DNA of 64,000 nucleotides from an uncultured Armatimonadota bacterium (GCA_903910385.1 CAIVZM010000065.1:1-64000); one strand, 5' to 3'. Numbered from the stretch's first letter, positions 7,526 through 17,927 are shown. Translations and numbers: made by a program. Notes: generated by a model not told the origin, from the letters alone.

Positions 7526-10279
7526 ATGGCAAACGAACCACATAACCTGTTCAATTCTTTGAAAGAATTCACGTACGCCGGGGGAAAGACCGGTACATAT
7601 TATTCCCTTCCGCAATTAGAAGCGGCGGGAGTCGCGCCCGTTTCGAAATTGCCGGTCAGTATTCGCGTCATTCTGGAATCCGTCCTGCGGAATGTCGACG
7701 GCAAGCGGGTCAGCGAGAATGATGTCCGAACGCTGGCGAACTGGCAACCGAATTCCGAACGCACCGAGGAAATCCCTTTTGTGGTGGCGCGGATTGTGTT
7801 GCAGGATTTCACAGGCGTCCCGTTACTGGTAGACCTTGCCGCAATGCGTTCCACCGTCGCGAGCCTTGGTAAGAACCCGTCGATTATTGAGCCGCTGGTT
7901 CCAGTCGATCTCGTCGTCGACCACTCCGTACAGGTGGACGTTTCCGAGCGCTCCGATGCGCTGGAAGCGAACATGAAGATCGAGTTCGAGCGCAACTTCC
8001 AGCGGTATCAGTTCCTGAAATGGGGTATGCAGGCGTTCGATACGTTCTCAGTAGTGCCGCCGGGAATCGGTATCGTACATCAGGTCAATCTGGAATATCT
8101 GGCGAAGGGCGTATTGGAAAACGGCGGCGTCTTCTATCCGGACACTCTGGTAGGGACAGACTCACACACGACCATGATCAATGGATTGGGTGTAGTCGCC
8201 TGGGGAGTCGGCGGAATCGAAGCGGAAGCCGGTATGCTGGGTCAGCCGGTATACTTCCTGACGCCCGATGTCGTCGGCGTCAACCTGACCGGAACCTTGA
8301 AACCGGGAGTGACCGCAACCGACCTTGTCCTAACCATCACCGAATTGCTACGTAAGGCGAAAGTCGTCGGCAAATTCGTGGAATTCCACGGAGAAGGAGC
8401 CGTATCGCTCTCCGCTACCGACCGCGCTACCATTGGAAACATGGCACCCGAATACGGCGCGACAATGGGTTACTTCCCCGTAGATGAGGAAACCTGCCGA
8501 TACTTCCTGGCGACAGGACGTTCTGAAGAGCAAGTCGATGCGATTCGCCAGTACTACAAGGCGCAAGGCTTGTTTGGCATTCCCGCCGCTGGGCAAATCG
8601 CCTACAGCCAGTTGATAGAATTCGACCTTTCCATCGTCGAACCAAGTGTCGCCGGTCCGAAGCGTCCGCAGGATCGAATCGCTCTGACCGATGTCAAGCG
8701 GAAATTCAGCGAGTTACTCCTCGCTCCTGTATCGTCATCCGGCTATGGCAAAGGAGAGAGCGATGTCAGTAAACGCTTTATGATCCTGACCACGGTCAAT
8801 GCGGGAAAGACCGCTGATCTGCCCTCCGTCGAGCGGAACCTCGACAATGTAGAACTTGAAAACGGCGCTGTTGTCATTGCCGCCATTACCTCCTGCACCA
8901 ACACGTCCAATCCCTCAGTCATGTTGGGCGCGGGACTGGTCGCGAAGAAAGCGGTTGAAAAAGGTCTGACTGTCCCGGAATATGTCAAGACATCTCTGGC
9001 TCCGGGTTCACGAGTAGTGACTGATTATCTCGAAAAATCGGGATTGCAGGTTTATCTGGATCAAATCGGGTTTCAAACGGTCGGCTATGGCTGCACCACC
9101 TGTATCGGTAACTCTGGCCCTCTGGACGCATCCATCGAACGGACAATAGTCGATAACGATATTGTCGCCGCCGCCGTCCTGTCGGGCAATCGCAACTTTG
9201 AAGCGCGGGTGCATCCCAATGTCAAGGCGAACTTCCTGATGTCGCCGCCTCTGGTAGTCGCTTACGCGCTTGCCGGGAACGTCGAGAAAGACTTGACGAC
9301 CGAGCCGATCGGCAACGGTTCCGACGGTCAACCGGTGTATCTGAAGGATATCTGGCCCACCAACGAAGAAATCAAGGCGGCCGGCGAGTCGGCGAGCTCT
9401 CCGGAGACTTACGCAAAATTCTACGGCGATTTCGAGGCGCAAAATCCTCTCTGGCGCGAAATACCCGCCCCTGCCGGCGAAACTTACGCCTGGGACGAAA
9501 AATCTACTTATATCCAGAATCCCCCCTTCTTCGAGAATTTCACGATGGAACCGGGAACCGCGCAAAATATTGTCGGAGCGCGACCTCTGGGCATTTTCGG
9601 AGACTCCGTCACGACCGACCATATCAGCCCGGCAGGAAATATTAAAGCGACATCCCCGGCGGGCGTTTACCTTCAGGAACAGGGCGTCACCCCGGCGGAC
9701 TTTAACTCCTATGGTTCCCGGCGCGGTAATGACCGTGTCATGACCCGAGGCACGTTCGCCAACGTTCGCATCAAGAACCTGATGGTTCCCGGCGTCGAGG
9801 GCGGAGTGACCGTTCATTACCCCTCTCACGAACAGTTGAGTATTTTCGATGCATCCATGAAGTATCAGGCGGAAAAAACGCCACTGATCATCATCGGCGG
9901 TTCGGAATACGGAACTGGTTCCAGCCGTGACTGGGCGGCAAAGGGTACGCGCCTGCTCGGAGTAAATGCAGTTATCGTACAGTCGTTCGAGCGGATTCAT
10001 CGGAGCAATCTGGTGGGTATGGGCGTTCTCCCCTGCCAGTTCAAGGAAGGCGACTCCGCCACATCCCTGAATCTTGACGGTACGGAAACCTTCGACCTCA
10101 TCGGTGTGGAGAACGGTATCAAGCCCCGGATGGAATTAACGCTACAAATCCATCGTGCGAATGGAACCATGGACAGCGTCCCGGTCATTCTCCGCATTGA
10201 TACCCCGATCGAGGTGGACTACTTCCTGCACGGCGGTATTCTCCCCTATGTCCTCCGGCAACTGGTCGCTCGGGCGTAG
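7526..10279 (+). CDS. acnA: Aconitate hydratase
   Basis: TCA-cycle aconitase interconverting citrate and isocitrate in the cytoplasm, of the AcnA/IRP1 type (917 residues, the normal length). The three cysteines that ligate the 4Fe-4S cluster are present: C457 in the SCTNTSNP motif, and C523 and C526 in [10 protein letters not shown]. The swivel domain with [16 protein letters not shown] lies near residue 800. TGGAGGAG lies 12 nt before the ATG. A sigma-70-like promoter precedes it and a strong terminator follows at 10310-10346, so it is a single-gene unit. The family can bind RNA as an iron-responsive regulator when the cluster is lost; nothing here shows that directly. Confidence 0.97.
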   Translation: MANEPHNLFNSLKEFTYAGGKTGTYYSLPQLEAAGVAPVSKLPVSIRVILESVLRNVDGKRVSENDVRTLANWQPNSERTEEIPFVVARIVLQDFTGVPLLVDLAAMRSTVASLGKNPSIIEPLVPVDLVVDHSVQVDVSERSDALEANMKIEFERNFQRYQFLKWGMQAFDTFSVVPPGIGIVHQVNLEYLAKGVLENGGVFYPDTLVGTDSHTTMINGLGVVAWGVGGIEAEAGMLGQPVYFLTPDVVGVNLTGTLKPGVTATDLVLTITELLRKAKVVGKFVEFHGEGAVSLSATDRATIGNMAPEYGATMGYFPVDEETCRYFLATGRSEEQVDAIRQYYKAQGLFGIPAAGQIAYSQLIEFDLSIVEPSVAGPKRPQDRIALTDVKRKFSELLLAPVSSSGYGKGESDVSKRFMILTTVNAGKTADLPSVERNLDNVELENGAVVIAAITSCTNTSNPSVMLGAGLVAKKAVEKGLTVPEYVKTSLAPGSRVVTDYLEKSGLQVYLDQIGFQTVGYGCTTCIGNSGPLDASIERTIVDNDIVAAAVLSGNRNFEARVHPNVKANFLMSPPLVVAYALAGNVEKDLTTEPIGNGSDGQPVYLKDIWPTNEEIKAAGESASSPETYAKFYGDFEAQNPLWREIPAPAGETYAWDEKSTYIQNPPFFENFTMEPGTAQNIVGARPLGIFGDSVTTDHISPAGNIKATSPAGVYLQEQGVTPADFNSYGSRRGNDRVMTRGTFANVRIKNLMVPGVEGGVTVHYPSHEQLSIFDASMKYQAEKTPLIIIGGSEYGTGSSRDWAAKGTRLLGVNAVIVQSFERIHRSNLVGMGVLPCQFKEGDSATSLNLDGTETFDLIGVENGIKPRMELTLQIHRANGTMDSVPVILRIDTPIEVDYFLHGGILPYVLRQLVARA

Positions 10280-10309
10280 TTTCCGATTAAATAAAGTTAA
10301 AAGCAAGGA

Positions 10310-10346
10310 GACTCCCCGGCATACATCGCTCCGGGGAGTCTTTTTT
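10310..10346 (+). terminator. Intrinsic terminator after acnA
   Basis: A perfect 10-bp GC-rich stem (10310-10319 with 10331-10340), an 11-nt loop and six Ts. Confidence 0.95.
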
Positions 10347-10450
10347 GCCATGTCGCCGCCATGAAATATTGGAGATCCCTGTGGTTACTGCCCGGATACG
10401 ATAGTATGGATTATGTGAGCTTTCCCGCAGATTCATCTAACCTTACCGAA

Positions 10451-11692
10451 ATGAAAGATTCCGCTCCCCTTTCCCCGGTGGCGGTATTACGGAGCTATCC
10501 GACATTTCGAAGATTATGGGCGGGGGCGATGGTATCCGCGCTCGGAGATACCCTCACCTGGTTAGCGTTGCTCTGGTTCGTTCTGGAAAAAACGGATTCC
10601 GGCGCGATGGTCGGCGGTGTGTTGCTCTGTTTTGCGCTACCGGCGGCGTTGACCTCAACTCCTATCGGGCGGTTCCTCGACCGATTTCAGCCGCGCACAA
10701 TCATGGTGGTGGATAACGTGCTCCGCGCATTCATTATCGCCGCAATCCCTCTGTTCCATTGGTTGGGGAACCTGACGATCACAGGCGTTTATATAATCGC
10801 CGTCTGCGCTGGGGCGTTATCGCCGGTGACCCAAATAGGGGTACGCGTCGTCATTCCTGCGAGCGTTCCCGACAATGCGCTTCTGGGAGCTAATGCGGCA
10901 ATGGCGCTGACACAGCAGATATCTGTCGTCTTTGGCCCGGTCATCGCAGGGTTGGTTATTGCGCGATGGGGGGCGCCGAATGCGCTTCTACTGGATGCAG
11001 TGACGTTTCTCCTGATGGCATGGGCGTTGGCTGGCGCTCCGGACATTTCCCGAAAAGCGTCGCTTGAGCGAGAGGATTCCGCCAGTATCGGATGGAAAAC
11101 GATGCTAGCTTCGCCTGCCGTGATCACCATGACCCTGGTGTCGTTTGTTTTCTTCTTCGCTTATGGACCGACGGAAACGGCATTGCCGGTACATATCAAG
11201 AAAGCGCTGAACACGGATGCGCAGGGTTTCGGTTGGCTGTGGTCGGCGCTGGGAGTAGGAAGCATACTGGGCGGATTGAGTGTCTCTTATCTATCGAGAC
11301 AGACGAAACCGGGTCTGGCATTAGGCTGGATAGCGGCATTGTGGGGATTCGCTCAGGCGGGCGTGGCGCTCGCTCCAACCCTCAATCTGGCGATTGGCGC
11401 GATGTTTGTAGGTGGCGTTGTCTGGGGGCCATATACCGCACTGGAAACCTCCCTGATTCAACGAATCATTCCCTCACATCGCCTCGGGAGCGTCTTCGGA
11501 GCGCGAACCACACTATTGACACCTGCAGTTCCTCTGGGGACGGCGGCAGGCGGTTTTCTCCTGACAATTGTTTCTGCGCGGGATATTATCCTCATTTCCG
11601 CTTTAGCCTGCGTCTTCGGGGGAACAGTGGCTCTCTTATCGCCCGGCTTGCGCCGCATCAGGCAGGAAAACACGACAGGCGACGGCAAATAG
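10451..11692 (+). CDS. MFS transporter, MFS_3/EntS-like
   Basis: Integral membrane transporter of the major facilitator superfamily with about twelve hydrophobic segments. It has the loop signature GRFLDRFQPRTIM after TM2 and a second-half segment resembling exporters of the EntS/MFS_3 group. The substrate cannot be assigned. I place the start at ATG 10451, where similarity to family N-termini begins (LRSYPTFRRLWAG follows). In-frame ATGs at 10361 and 10406 would add up to 30 residues, and none has a clear Shine-Dalgarno. Only 8 nt separate it from the D-apionate lactonase-like gene, so the two are probably co-transcribed. That could make the MFS protein a sugar-acid carrier, which is inference. 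Confidence 0.88.
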   Translation: MKDSAPLSPVAVLRSYPTFRRLWAGAMVSALGDTLTWLALLWFVLEKTDSGAMVGGVLLCFALPAALTSTPIGRFLDRFQPRTIMVVDNVLRAFIIAAIPLFHWLGNLTITGVYIIAVCAGALSPVTQIGVRVVIPASVPDNALLGANAAMALTQQISVVFGPVIAGLVIARWGAPNALLLDAVTFLLMAWALAGAPDISRKASLEREDSASIGWKTMLASPAVITMTLVSFVFFFAYGPTETALPVHIKKALNTDAQGFGWLWSALGVGSILGGLSVSYLSRQTKPGLALGWIAALWGFAQAGVALAPTLNLAIGAMFVGGVVWGPYTALETSLIQRIIPSHRLGSVFGARTTLLTPAVPLGTAAGGFLLTIVSARDIILISALACVFGGTVALLSPGLRRIRQENTTGDGK

Positions 11693-11700
11693 AAACTATT

Positions 11701-13503
11701 ATGGAAGAAAACGCGATACTTTACGGCGATCCTGATTTCACCCCTCCGACAACGGAATCGCTACGCGCCGGTCCCCTTACCCTGATTTACGAAAACGGGG
11801 AGCTACGGCGGATTCGACTGGGCGAGACGGAATTGGTCAACCGGATTTACGGGGCGATTCGCGGCGACGATTGGGGAACGCCGATTGGATCGCTTAGCGA
11901 AATCGAAAAGACCCTCGGAGAAGATTCGTTCCGCATCGTTTATGAATCCCGTCATACCGAGCCATCAAAAGGGATCGATTTTGTCTGGCGAGGAACATTG
12001 ACGGGAAGCGCCGACGGAACAATCACTTTCGATTTCGACGGCGAGGCGTTATCGACTTTCCAGCGAAACCGCATCGGGATTTGCGTTCTTCATCCCGCCT
12101 CACTAACAGGAACCCCCTGCACTATTGAGCATCCAGATTCCTCCCGCGAAGACAGCGTTTTCCCGGCGACTATTTCACCTCTTCAGCCTTTCGCGAATAT
12201 CACCGCCCTATCGTATCAAGCGAGCCAGACGGCGGGGTTCCAGATCGAATTTACCGGAGATATCTTCGAGACGGAAGACCAACGCAACTGGCTCGACGCT
12301 TCGTACAAAACCTACTCCACGCCGCTGGAACTTCCCTACCCGGTCGAAGTCCCGGCGAACTCTCGGATACGCCAGACCGTTACCTTGAGGATTCAGGGAG
12401 AAACGTCTCAACCACAGTCTGTTTCGGTTCCTTCCTATCCCGGCGCCGATTCGGTTGTCGTCACGCGAGAGCAATGCGGCAGATTCCCCGGATTCGGATT
12501 GTCGCTTCCGGAGAATATTCAGGTTTCCAGCGTCATAAAACAACGGATCGGTGCAGTTCGATTCGATCACTTCCGCGCTATTATCGATGCGAGTTCCGAC
12601 AACTGGCAGGATACGCTCTCCGCCTGCCTGAGACAGGCGAAGCGACTGGATGCGCCCTTGATGGTCGCCATTCAAAATGGAGAAGATTTAAAGGGCGCCC
12701 TTCGGGAAGCCGATGCCGTCGCGGAATGGCAATTGATTGACCCAACTCCTGAAGCGGTGACGGCGGCGCGAGCGAGTCTTCCTGCAGGAACGCACATTGT
12801 GGGCGGATTCGAAGGAAACTTTGAGGCTCTCAATCGCCGTCGCGAGGTAGCCAGCCTCGTTGATGCACTTTATGTTCCGGGCAATCCGCAGATTCATGCC
12901 TTCGATAACCGATCTATCCAGGAAGTCCCGCCGACCATTCAGGATGTCCAGAAAACGGTTTCAGATTTTGCGCCCGGCAAGCCATTGCTGATCGGACCTC
13001 TGACATTTTACGGCCCGTACCACCCGGAAGATGTACGACAACAAGGGTTACTCGGGGCTTCCTGGTATCTGGCGGCGCTTTCCTATGCGGCGCAAAGCGG
13101 AGCAGAGCGTATTACCCTGTGCGGCGTCTCCGGGGCAGGCGGCATCGTCTCCGACAGTGGAGAACCCTACCCGCTCTACAATATGCTTTCTCCGATAGGA
13201 ACGGCGACCGGCGGAACCACCCACCGGACGATAGTCAGCGACCCGGATTCCATTGCCGCTCTGGCGATTCATTCTGAGGACGAAGCATGGCAGGATATAT
13301 TCGTCGCTAATCTCACAGCGCAGGAGCGGACGATTTCGATATCCGGTCTGCTGGGTGAATCGGCGAGAGTGCGTATTTTGGACGCTCGCAACGCTCCCCG
13401 TTACAGCGAATCACGTCCGGCGAATGCGCCGAATAAAACTCTGTCGTTAACGCTTGCGGCATTCGCTATCGCACAAGTCATCACCGGAGACTCCATTTCC
13501 TGA
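11701..13503 (+). CDS. apnL: D-apionate lactonase family protein
   Basis: 600-residue protein matching my memory of the D-apionate lactonase family (ApnL, apiose catabolism). Marker stretches are LRAGPLTLIYENGELRRIRL near the N-terminus, RNRIGICVLHP around residue 130 and DQRNWLDASYKTYSTPLELP around 195. The C-terminal half looks like a beta/alpha barrel followed by a beta-sandwich. In the known pathway the enzyme opens D-apionolactone to D-apionate; no other apiose gene is visible nearby, so the true substrate may be another sugar lactone. The open frame extends far upstream into the MFS gene, but the ATG at 11701 gives the family-like N-terminus. No signal peptide. Confidence 0.75.
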   Translation: MEENAILYGDPDFTPPTTESLRAGPLTLIYENGELRRIRLGETELVNRIYGAIRGDDWGTPIGSLSEIEKTLGEDSFRIVYESRHTEPSKGIDFVWRGTLTGSADGTITFDFDGEALSTFQRNRIGICVLHPASLTGTPCTIEHPDSSREDSVFPATISPLQPFANITALSYQASQTAGFQIEFTGDIFETEDQRNWLDASYKTYSTPLELPYPVEVPANSRIRQTVTLRIQGETSQPQSVSVPSYPGADSVVVTREQCGRFPGFGLSLPENIQVSSVIKQRIGAVRFDHFRAIIDASSDNWQDTLSACLRQAKRLDAPLMVAIQNGEDLKGALREADAVAEWQLIDPTPEAVTAARASLPAGTHIVGGFEGNFEALNRRREVASLVDALYVPGNPQIHAFDNRSIQEVPPTIQDVQKTVSDFAPGKPLLIGPLTFYGPYHPEDVRQQGLLGASWYLAALSYAAQSGAERITLCGVSGAGGIVSDSGEPYPLYNMLSPIGTATGGTTHRTIVSDPDSIAALAIHSEDEAWQDIFVANLTAQERTISISGLLGESARVRILDARNAPRYSESRPANAPNKTLSLTLAAFAIAQVITGDSIS

Positions 13504-13541
13504 CAGAATGGATTCTCGCCTGCGAGAGAGTCAGTGACGGG

Positions 13542-14390
13542 TTAGGAGTCGTCGCCGTCGATTATGCCAAGCGCATGCGGCGCGACTCCTCCCCGAAACA
13601 GGGTAAGAGCGATCAGGGTAATGGCATATGGTAATAGTGTTAGCAAGTCCGGAGGCAAGATAGTCGCCCAGCCGAGCGTCTGCATCGTGACCTGCAATGC
13701 ATCCCCTAACCCAAACAGACAGGCAGCTCCGACCGCTCCTATCGGCGACCATTTACCGAAAATCACGGCGGCAAGCGCAATATATCCCCGTCCCGCCGTC
13801 ATGTTTTCGGTAAAAGCCCCCAAACCGACCAGAGAAAGCGCAGCGCCGCCGGTTCCCGCAAGAATGCCGCTGAAAAAGGACGCCTCGTAGCGTAAACGCA
13901 CTACTGGAATTCCCGCCGAACGTGCGGCGACGGGATTCTCACCGCAGGACTTTAATCGAAGACCGACCGTCGTCCGCGATAGCGCAAAACTGACAAGGAT
14001 CGCGCCAAGAGCGGCGAGTAAGACGATAACGACTGGCGCAATCTGAGGTGCGGATTCATAGAGATCAGAGGACTGACGCAGAGCGAACGTCGTCATTCCC
14101 AACGCCGCCAGATTGATGCCGACCCCGGAAAGCATATGCGGCGTTTTCAGTCGTTGTGTCAAAAAGGCGTGCAACAGACCGATCATTCCCCCGGCGATAG
14201 CCCCAAAAAACAGACCAATAATGGCGTTACCCGTAGCCTTCGCGGCTGCCGCCGCCACGAACGCCCCTGTCAACATAACGCCTTCCAGATGCAACGCGAT
14301 GATCCCGGAGCGCTCCGATACAACGCCGCCTAAAGCCGTAAGAGCAAGGGGAGAGGCGAGCCGTAGTGCGGCGCTAATCAATTCGTACAT
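13542..14390 (-). CDS. ABC transporter permease, nucleoside/BMP type (NupQ/YufQ-like)
   Basis: Membrane permease of the branched-chain/ribose-type ABC family, closest to the nucleoside (NupQ/YufQ) subgroup. It opens with the family-typical ELISAALRLASPLALTALGG and SERSGIIALHLEGVMLTGAF, then 8-9 hydrophobic segments. It pairs with the other permease and the duplicated ATPase encoded just upstream. ATG 14390 matches the family start and overlaps the preceding permease gene by 17 nt; a TTG at 14423 and ATG at 14414 are alternatives. Expected role: import of nucleosides or related purines/pyrimidines. No substrate-binding protein gene is next to it. Confidence 0.9.
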   Translation of the reverse strand: MYELISAALRLASPLALTALGGVVSERSGIIALHLEGVMLTGAFVAAAAAKATGNAIIGLFFGAIAGGMIGLLHAFLTQRLKTPHMLSGVGINLAALGMTTFALRQSSDLYESAPQIAPVVIVLLAALGAILVSFALSRTTVGLRLKSCGENPVAARSAGIPVVRLRYEASFFSGILAGTGGAALSLVGLGAFTENMTAGRGYIALAAVIFGKWSPIGAVGAACLFGLGDALQVTMQTLGWATILPPDLLTLLPYAITLIALTLFRGGVAPHALGIIDGDDS

Positions 14391-15474
14391 CGGCTTTGTG
14401 GTTCTCTCTGCCATCAGCGTCAACGCTGTCGCTGCGGAAATTTCTTCGGATCGGGGTTAATCCCGCTGTCGCGGAGATCGCAACGATTAAAATACCCTGA
14501 ATCACCTGAACGATTTGCTTGGGCGTTCCTACAGAAAACGCCATCGCTTCCGCTCCGGCGTTCATTCCCCCAAAGAGAAGCGCGGCGGGAATCACTCCCC
14601 ATGCGGAACCGCTCGCCAGCAACGCGACGGCAAGACCATCAAATCCATAACCGACCCCGTAGAAATCCGCCGGAAAACGTCGAAAGGGAACTTCGCCCAG
14701 TATCAGGACGGCTCCGGCAAGACCGGCAATCGCCCCCGAAAGGAGCATGGCGGTGACCTGAACGCGCCGAACCGCAATTCCCGCCGCTTCCGCCGCTCCC
14801 TTCCCCTGGCCCACCGCTCGCGTTTCGTAGCCCCAGACGGTATACCGCAACGCCCAGGCGAAAAGGCAAACGAGGATAAGGGCGAGAGGCAGTCCCGCGT
14901 GTACATCGTATGCTGCCCATAGTCTGGGTAAGGTCGCCCCGACCTCCGGCGTTTGGGGAGCTTGCCCTGCCGGGTCTTTCAGGGGATAAGCGGCCAGATA
15001 TCGCGTCAGGTTTTGGGCAATGTAGTTAAACAAGATAGCGGTAATCACTTCATGAACGCCACGTGTGACACGAAGCAAAACAGGAGGAGTCGCCCAGACT
15101 GCGCCAGCCAATGCGCCAACCATGCAAGAGAACGGCAGAAGGCAATAGCCGGGAAGGACATCTTTCAGCCCATACCCGGCGACGGCGGCGGCAAGCCCCC
15201 CTACCGCCATTTGCCCTTCCGCCCCGATATTGAACAAGCCTGCCGAGAGGGCAACCGCTACCGCCATCCCGGTAAGCAATAACGGCATTGTCTGACGCAG
15301 AGTATTCGCCCAACTGCTTGAGGAACCGAATGCTCCCGTAAAAAGAGCGTTATACGCCGCAAAGGGAGCCTTGATATCGTGCTGAAGCGAAGCGATAAGC
15401 GCGCCGCCCAGCAAAAACGCGATAACCAGAGAGAGGCAGGAACGACGAGCCGTTTTCAGGACAGCTCCGGTCAC
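14374..15474 (-). CDS. ABC transporter permease, nucleoside/BMP type (NupP/YufP-like)
   Basis: Second permease of the importer, 366 residues with about ten membrane segments. Family marks include NIGAEGQMAVGGLAAAVAGY, RVTRGVHEVITAILFNYIAQ and GFDGLAVALLASGSAWGV. It starts with GTG at 15474 in a GTGA overlap with the stop codon of the ATPase gene, indicating translational coupling. With the ATPase and the NupQ-like permease it makes a complete transmembrane core. Confidence 0.92.
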   Translation of the reverse strand: MTGAVLKTARRSCLSLVIAFLLGGALIASLQHDIKAPFAAYNALFTGAFGSSSSWANTLRQTMPLLLTGMAVAVALSAGLFNIGAEGQMAVGGLAAAVAGYGLKDVLPGYCLLPFSCMVGALAGAVWATPPVLLRVTRGVHEVITAILFNYIAQNLTRYLAAYPLKDPAGQAPQTPEVGATLPRLWAAYDVHAGLPLALILVCLFAWALRYTVWGYETRAVGQGKGAAEAAGIAVRRVQVTAMLLSGAIAGLAGAVLILGEVPFRRFPADFYGVGYGFDGLAVALLASGSAWGVIPAALLFGGMNAGAEAMAFSVGTPKQIVQVIQGILIVAISATAGLTPIRRNFRSDSVDADGRENHKADVRID

Positions 15475-16994
15475 GATGCCACCACTCCTGTCATAAGCTG
15501 ACCAAGCAGGGTCTCATTGGCTTCCTGTCGGGAAAGGATCGCGACGATTCGCCCGCTCAACATCACCGCTATCCGGTCGGAAAGCGCGAGAATTTCCTGT
15601 AAGTCAAGAGATTGGAACAGCACAGCGACCCCCCGGTCGCGTTCCCGTCGGAGAGCGTTATGAACGAAGGCGGCAGCGGCGAAGTCCAATCCACGTGTTG
15701 GTTGCATCACCGCCACCAGAGATAAATCACGGGAAAGCTCACGAGCGAGAACCAGTTTCTGCTGATTGCCACCCGATAAGGAGCGAACCGGAACGCCGAT
15801 TTCTGCGCCACGCACATCGTAGGCGGCAATTCTATCAGCGAAGAACGCCTGAATCGCAGTTTTATTCAGAATGCCGCTCTTCCGGGAAAACGTTGTCTCC
15901 CGTTGACGCCCCAGAATCATATTTTCCTCACAGGAGAAAGACAGGACAAGCGCCCGTTGATGACGATCTTCCGGGATGTAGGCGATACCGGCATTCCGCC
16001 GAGCCTCGATTGACCAATCGCTGATATCTATACCATTAAGGGAGACTTCTCCCCTGTCCGAGCGTCGCAAGCCGACGACCGCTTCAATCAGTTCCCGCTG
16101 ACCTGAGCCGTCCACACCCGCCAGACCGACGATTTCGCCCGCTCGCACGGTTAGGGATGCTTCGACTACAGATATACTTCCCCGGTGATTGTTAACGCTC
16201 AGCTTTTCCAGATGGAGACGAGTCCCGCCCGGCGTAATCACTTTATTGTCTATCGGTATGTTGAGCCCTGTTTTACCCCCGACCATCGCGGAGGCGATCT
16301 GTTCCGGCGCCGTTTGTGATACTGGTGATGAAAACGTTTTCTCACCGCGACGTAATACCGTCACAAAATCGGCTTCCGCCATTACCTCATCCAGCTTATG
16401 CGTCACGAAAATTATCGTCGTCCCCGTTACGGAGAGTCGTCGGGTCGCTGCCCAGAGTTCGCTGGCTTCAGAAGGCGCAAGCGAGGCTGTAGGTTCATCC
16501 AGTATGAGGATGCGTGCGTTCCGGTAGAGCGCTTTGAGAATTTCTACCCGCTGTTGCGCCGCAATCGAAAGTTCCGCCACACGCACCGAGGGATCGATGG
16601 GCAGGCCGCTTTTCTCCGCCAGATTTCGTACGGTGGATTCAGCGCCCTGTTTATCCAGAAGGATGCCACGACGCATTTCCGCTCCGAGGACGATATTCTC
16701 TGCGACGGTAAACGAAGGAATGAGTTCAAAATGCTGCTGCACCATTCCGATCCCAGAGGCGATAGCGTCTGCGGGCGAGGAGAAGCGTTGCGGTTTTCCG
16801 CCCAGAAGAACATCCCCAGCATCCGGTTGGATCAGACCGAAGAGCGCGCGCATCAGGGTCGATTTTCCGGCTCCGTTCTCTCCTACTACAGCGTTTCGAG
16901 AACCGGGTGGGAACGACAATGTTACCGCATTCAGCGCAATATTTGAGCCAAATGCGACGGTTATCCCGCGCAAAACCACTTCCGGCGTCGTCAT
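15471..16994 (-). CDS. ABC transporter ATP-binding protein with two nucleotide-binding domains (NupO/YufO-like)
   Basis: Fused double ATPase of about 507 residues driving the nucleoside-type importer. The N-terminal domain has a proper Walker A (GENGAGKST), Q-loop region (MVQQHFELIP) and Walker B (LILDEPTASL). In the C-terminal domain the Walker A is degenerate (GVDGSGQRE) while the signature LSGGNQQKL is intact, as usual for RbsA/YufO proteins. The start at 16994 fits the domain boundary; an ATG at 17024 is in frame without a ribosome-binding site. First gene of the three-gene operon reading leftwards. The usual BMP-type lipoprotein gene is missing. Confidence 0.93.
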   Translation of the reverse strand: MTTPEVVLRGITVAFGSNIALNAVTLSFPPGSRNAVVGENGAGKSTLMRALFGLIQPDAGDVLLGGKPQRFSSPADAIASGIGMVQQHFELIPSFTVAENIVLGAEMRRGILLDKQGAESTVRNLAEKSGLPIDPSVRVAELSIAAQQRVEILKALYRNARILILDEPTASLAPSEASELWAATRRLSVTGTTIIFVTHKLDEVMAEADFVTVLRRGEKTFSSPVSQTAPEQIASAMVGGKTGLNIPIDNKVITPGGTRLHLEKLSVNNHRGSISVVEASLTVRAGEIVGLAGVDGSGQRELIEAVVGLRRSDRGEVSLNGIDISDWSIEARRNAGIAYIPEDRHQRALVLSFSCEENMILGRQRETTFSRKSGILNKTAIQAFFADRIAAYDVRGAEIGVPVRSLSGGNQQKLVLARELSRDLSLVAVMQPTRGLDFAAAAFVHNALRRERDRGVAVLFQSLDLQEILALSDRIAVMLSGRIVAILSRQEANETLLGQLMTGVVAS

Positions 16995-17117
16995 CGTGAC
17001 GATTATCGCCGGAAATGGCATCATGAGTCAATTCAATTCCGGATTTCCCAAAAATCCAGACAAGAAAGAGGATTGCTTGGATAATTTGCGTATGCACTGT
17101 TATCCCATTATTGAGAA

Positions 17118-17750
17118 TTATTCGTCAGACCCCGCTCGATTAAGCTTTGTCACAACCAGCAGGGCAGGTATGGCAAATCCAAACAATGCAAAAGAAGCAG
17201 GTTCGGGAGCGGCGACCAATTGCATTATGTATGGCCCCTCCGAATTGGGTTGAACCCCTTTGCTGTTGGCATTCTGGAAATACTCGTTGGCGACATGATG
17301 TCCTGCATCAGAGAGAGTCCACCCCCAATAACTGGAAGAGTTCCCTGTATCCCGAAGCACAATCCAGTAGCGAGTCTGTGCATTGAGCGAGTAGGAGGTT
17401 GATAGACTGTAGACACCAATATCCGGATTGAGTTGGGAATCATTGACTGTCGCCAGAGTCGCCAGAGTCGCGCCAAGACTGGTAGAGTTGTCCGCGACAA
17501 GGTTAATGGTAAAGGAACCGGTAGCCAGTTTCCCATTCAGACCGAGCAACAGATTGACATTGGTCAGAGTGGTGGCGGACTCTGTGGAAAAAGATGCAGC
17601 CTGGAAGATATCGGAAGAGAGACTGTCTCTCTCGAAAGCAGGTTGATTCAGGTTATTGAAAAGATAATCCGCCCGGGCGGATTGGCACATAAACAAAGTC
17701 ATGGCGAGAATCATCATAGCCCATCGCCCTAACCGCTTTATCGAAAACAT
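17118..17750 (-). CDS. PEP-CTERM sorting-domain protein, choice-of-anchor R-like
   Basis: Exported protein of 210 residues. It has an N-terminal signal peptide (to about SARA), a beta-sandwich-like middle with the LTNVNLLLGLNG pattern of the choice-of-anchor R domain, and a C-terminal sorting tag: APEPASFALFGF, a hydrophobic helix, then basic residues. PEP-CTERM proteins are processed by an exosortase and often end up in extracellular matrix; no exosortase gene is in the window. AAAGG lies just before the ATG. A promoter is predicted about 150 nt upstream (17898-17927), with a hairpin in the leader. Confidence 0.88.
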   Translation of the reverse strand: MFSIKRLGRWAMMILAMTLFMCQSARADYLFNNLNQPAFERDSLSSDIFQAASFSTESATTLTNVNLLLGLNGKLATGSFTINLVADNSTSLGATLATLATVNDSQLNPDIGVYSLSTSYSLNAQTRYWIVLRDTGNSSSYWGWTLSDAGHHVANEYFQNANSKGVQPNSEGPYIMQLVAAPEPASFALFGFAIPALLVVTKLNRAGSDE

Positions 17751-17829
17751 AACACAAAGCCTTTCATATTAGCGATAATGAGATTTGAGAATCAGGAATT
17801 CAAGAACATCCAATTTGCATACGATATTC

Positions 17830-17861
17830 ATCGCCATAATCAGGGCTAACTGTATGGCGAT
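17830..17861 (-). other. Hairpin in the leader of the PEP-CTERM gene
   Basis: A 9-bp perfect inverted repeat (atcgccata 17830-17838 with tatggcgat 17853-17861) about 80 nt upstream of the start codon, inside the predicted 5' untranslated region. It could be an operator or an RNA control element. The rest of the gene-free stretch 17751-18080 is AT-rich and otherwise shows only the promoter and the hairpin at 17980-18019. Confidence 0.4.
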
Positions 17862-17897
17862 AGCATCGGGGATTCAACCACCCTATCTCAAGCGCTC

Positions 17898-17927
17898 ATA
17901 TTACCTGAAAATAATAGAACTTGACAA
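17898..17927 (-). promoter_or_regulatory. Predicted sigma-70 promoter of the PEP-CTERM gene
   Basis: Read on the minus strand: TTGTCA (17922-17927), an 18-nt spacer and TAATAT (17898-17903). Transcription would start near 17891, giving a leader of about 140 nt. Confidence 0.5.

Noticed and set aside
11092-11700. Upstream extension of the D-apionate lactonase frame
   Set aside because: It overlaps the MFS gene in another frame and reads as low-quality protein; family similarity starts at the ATG 11701.
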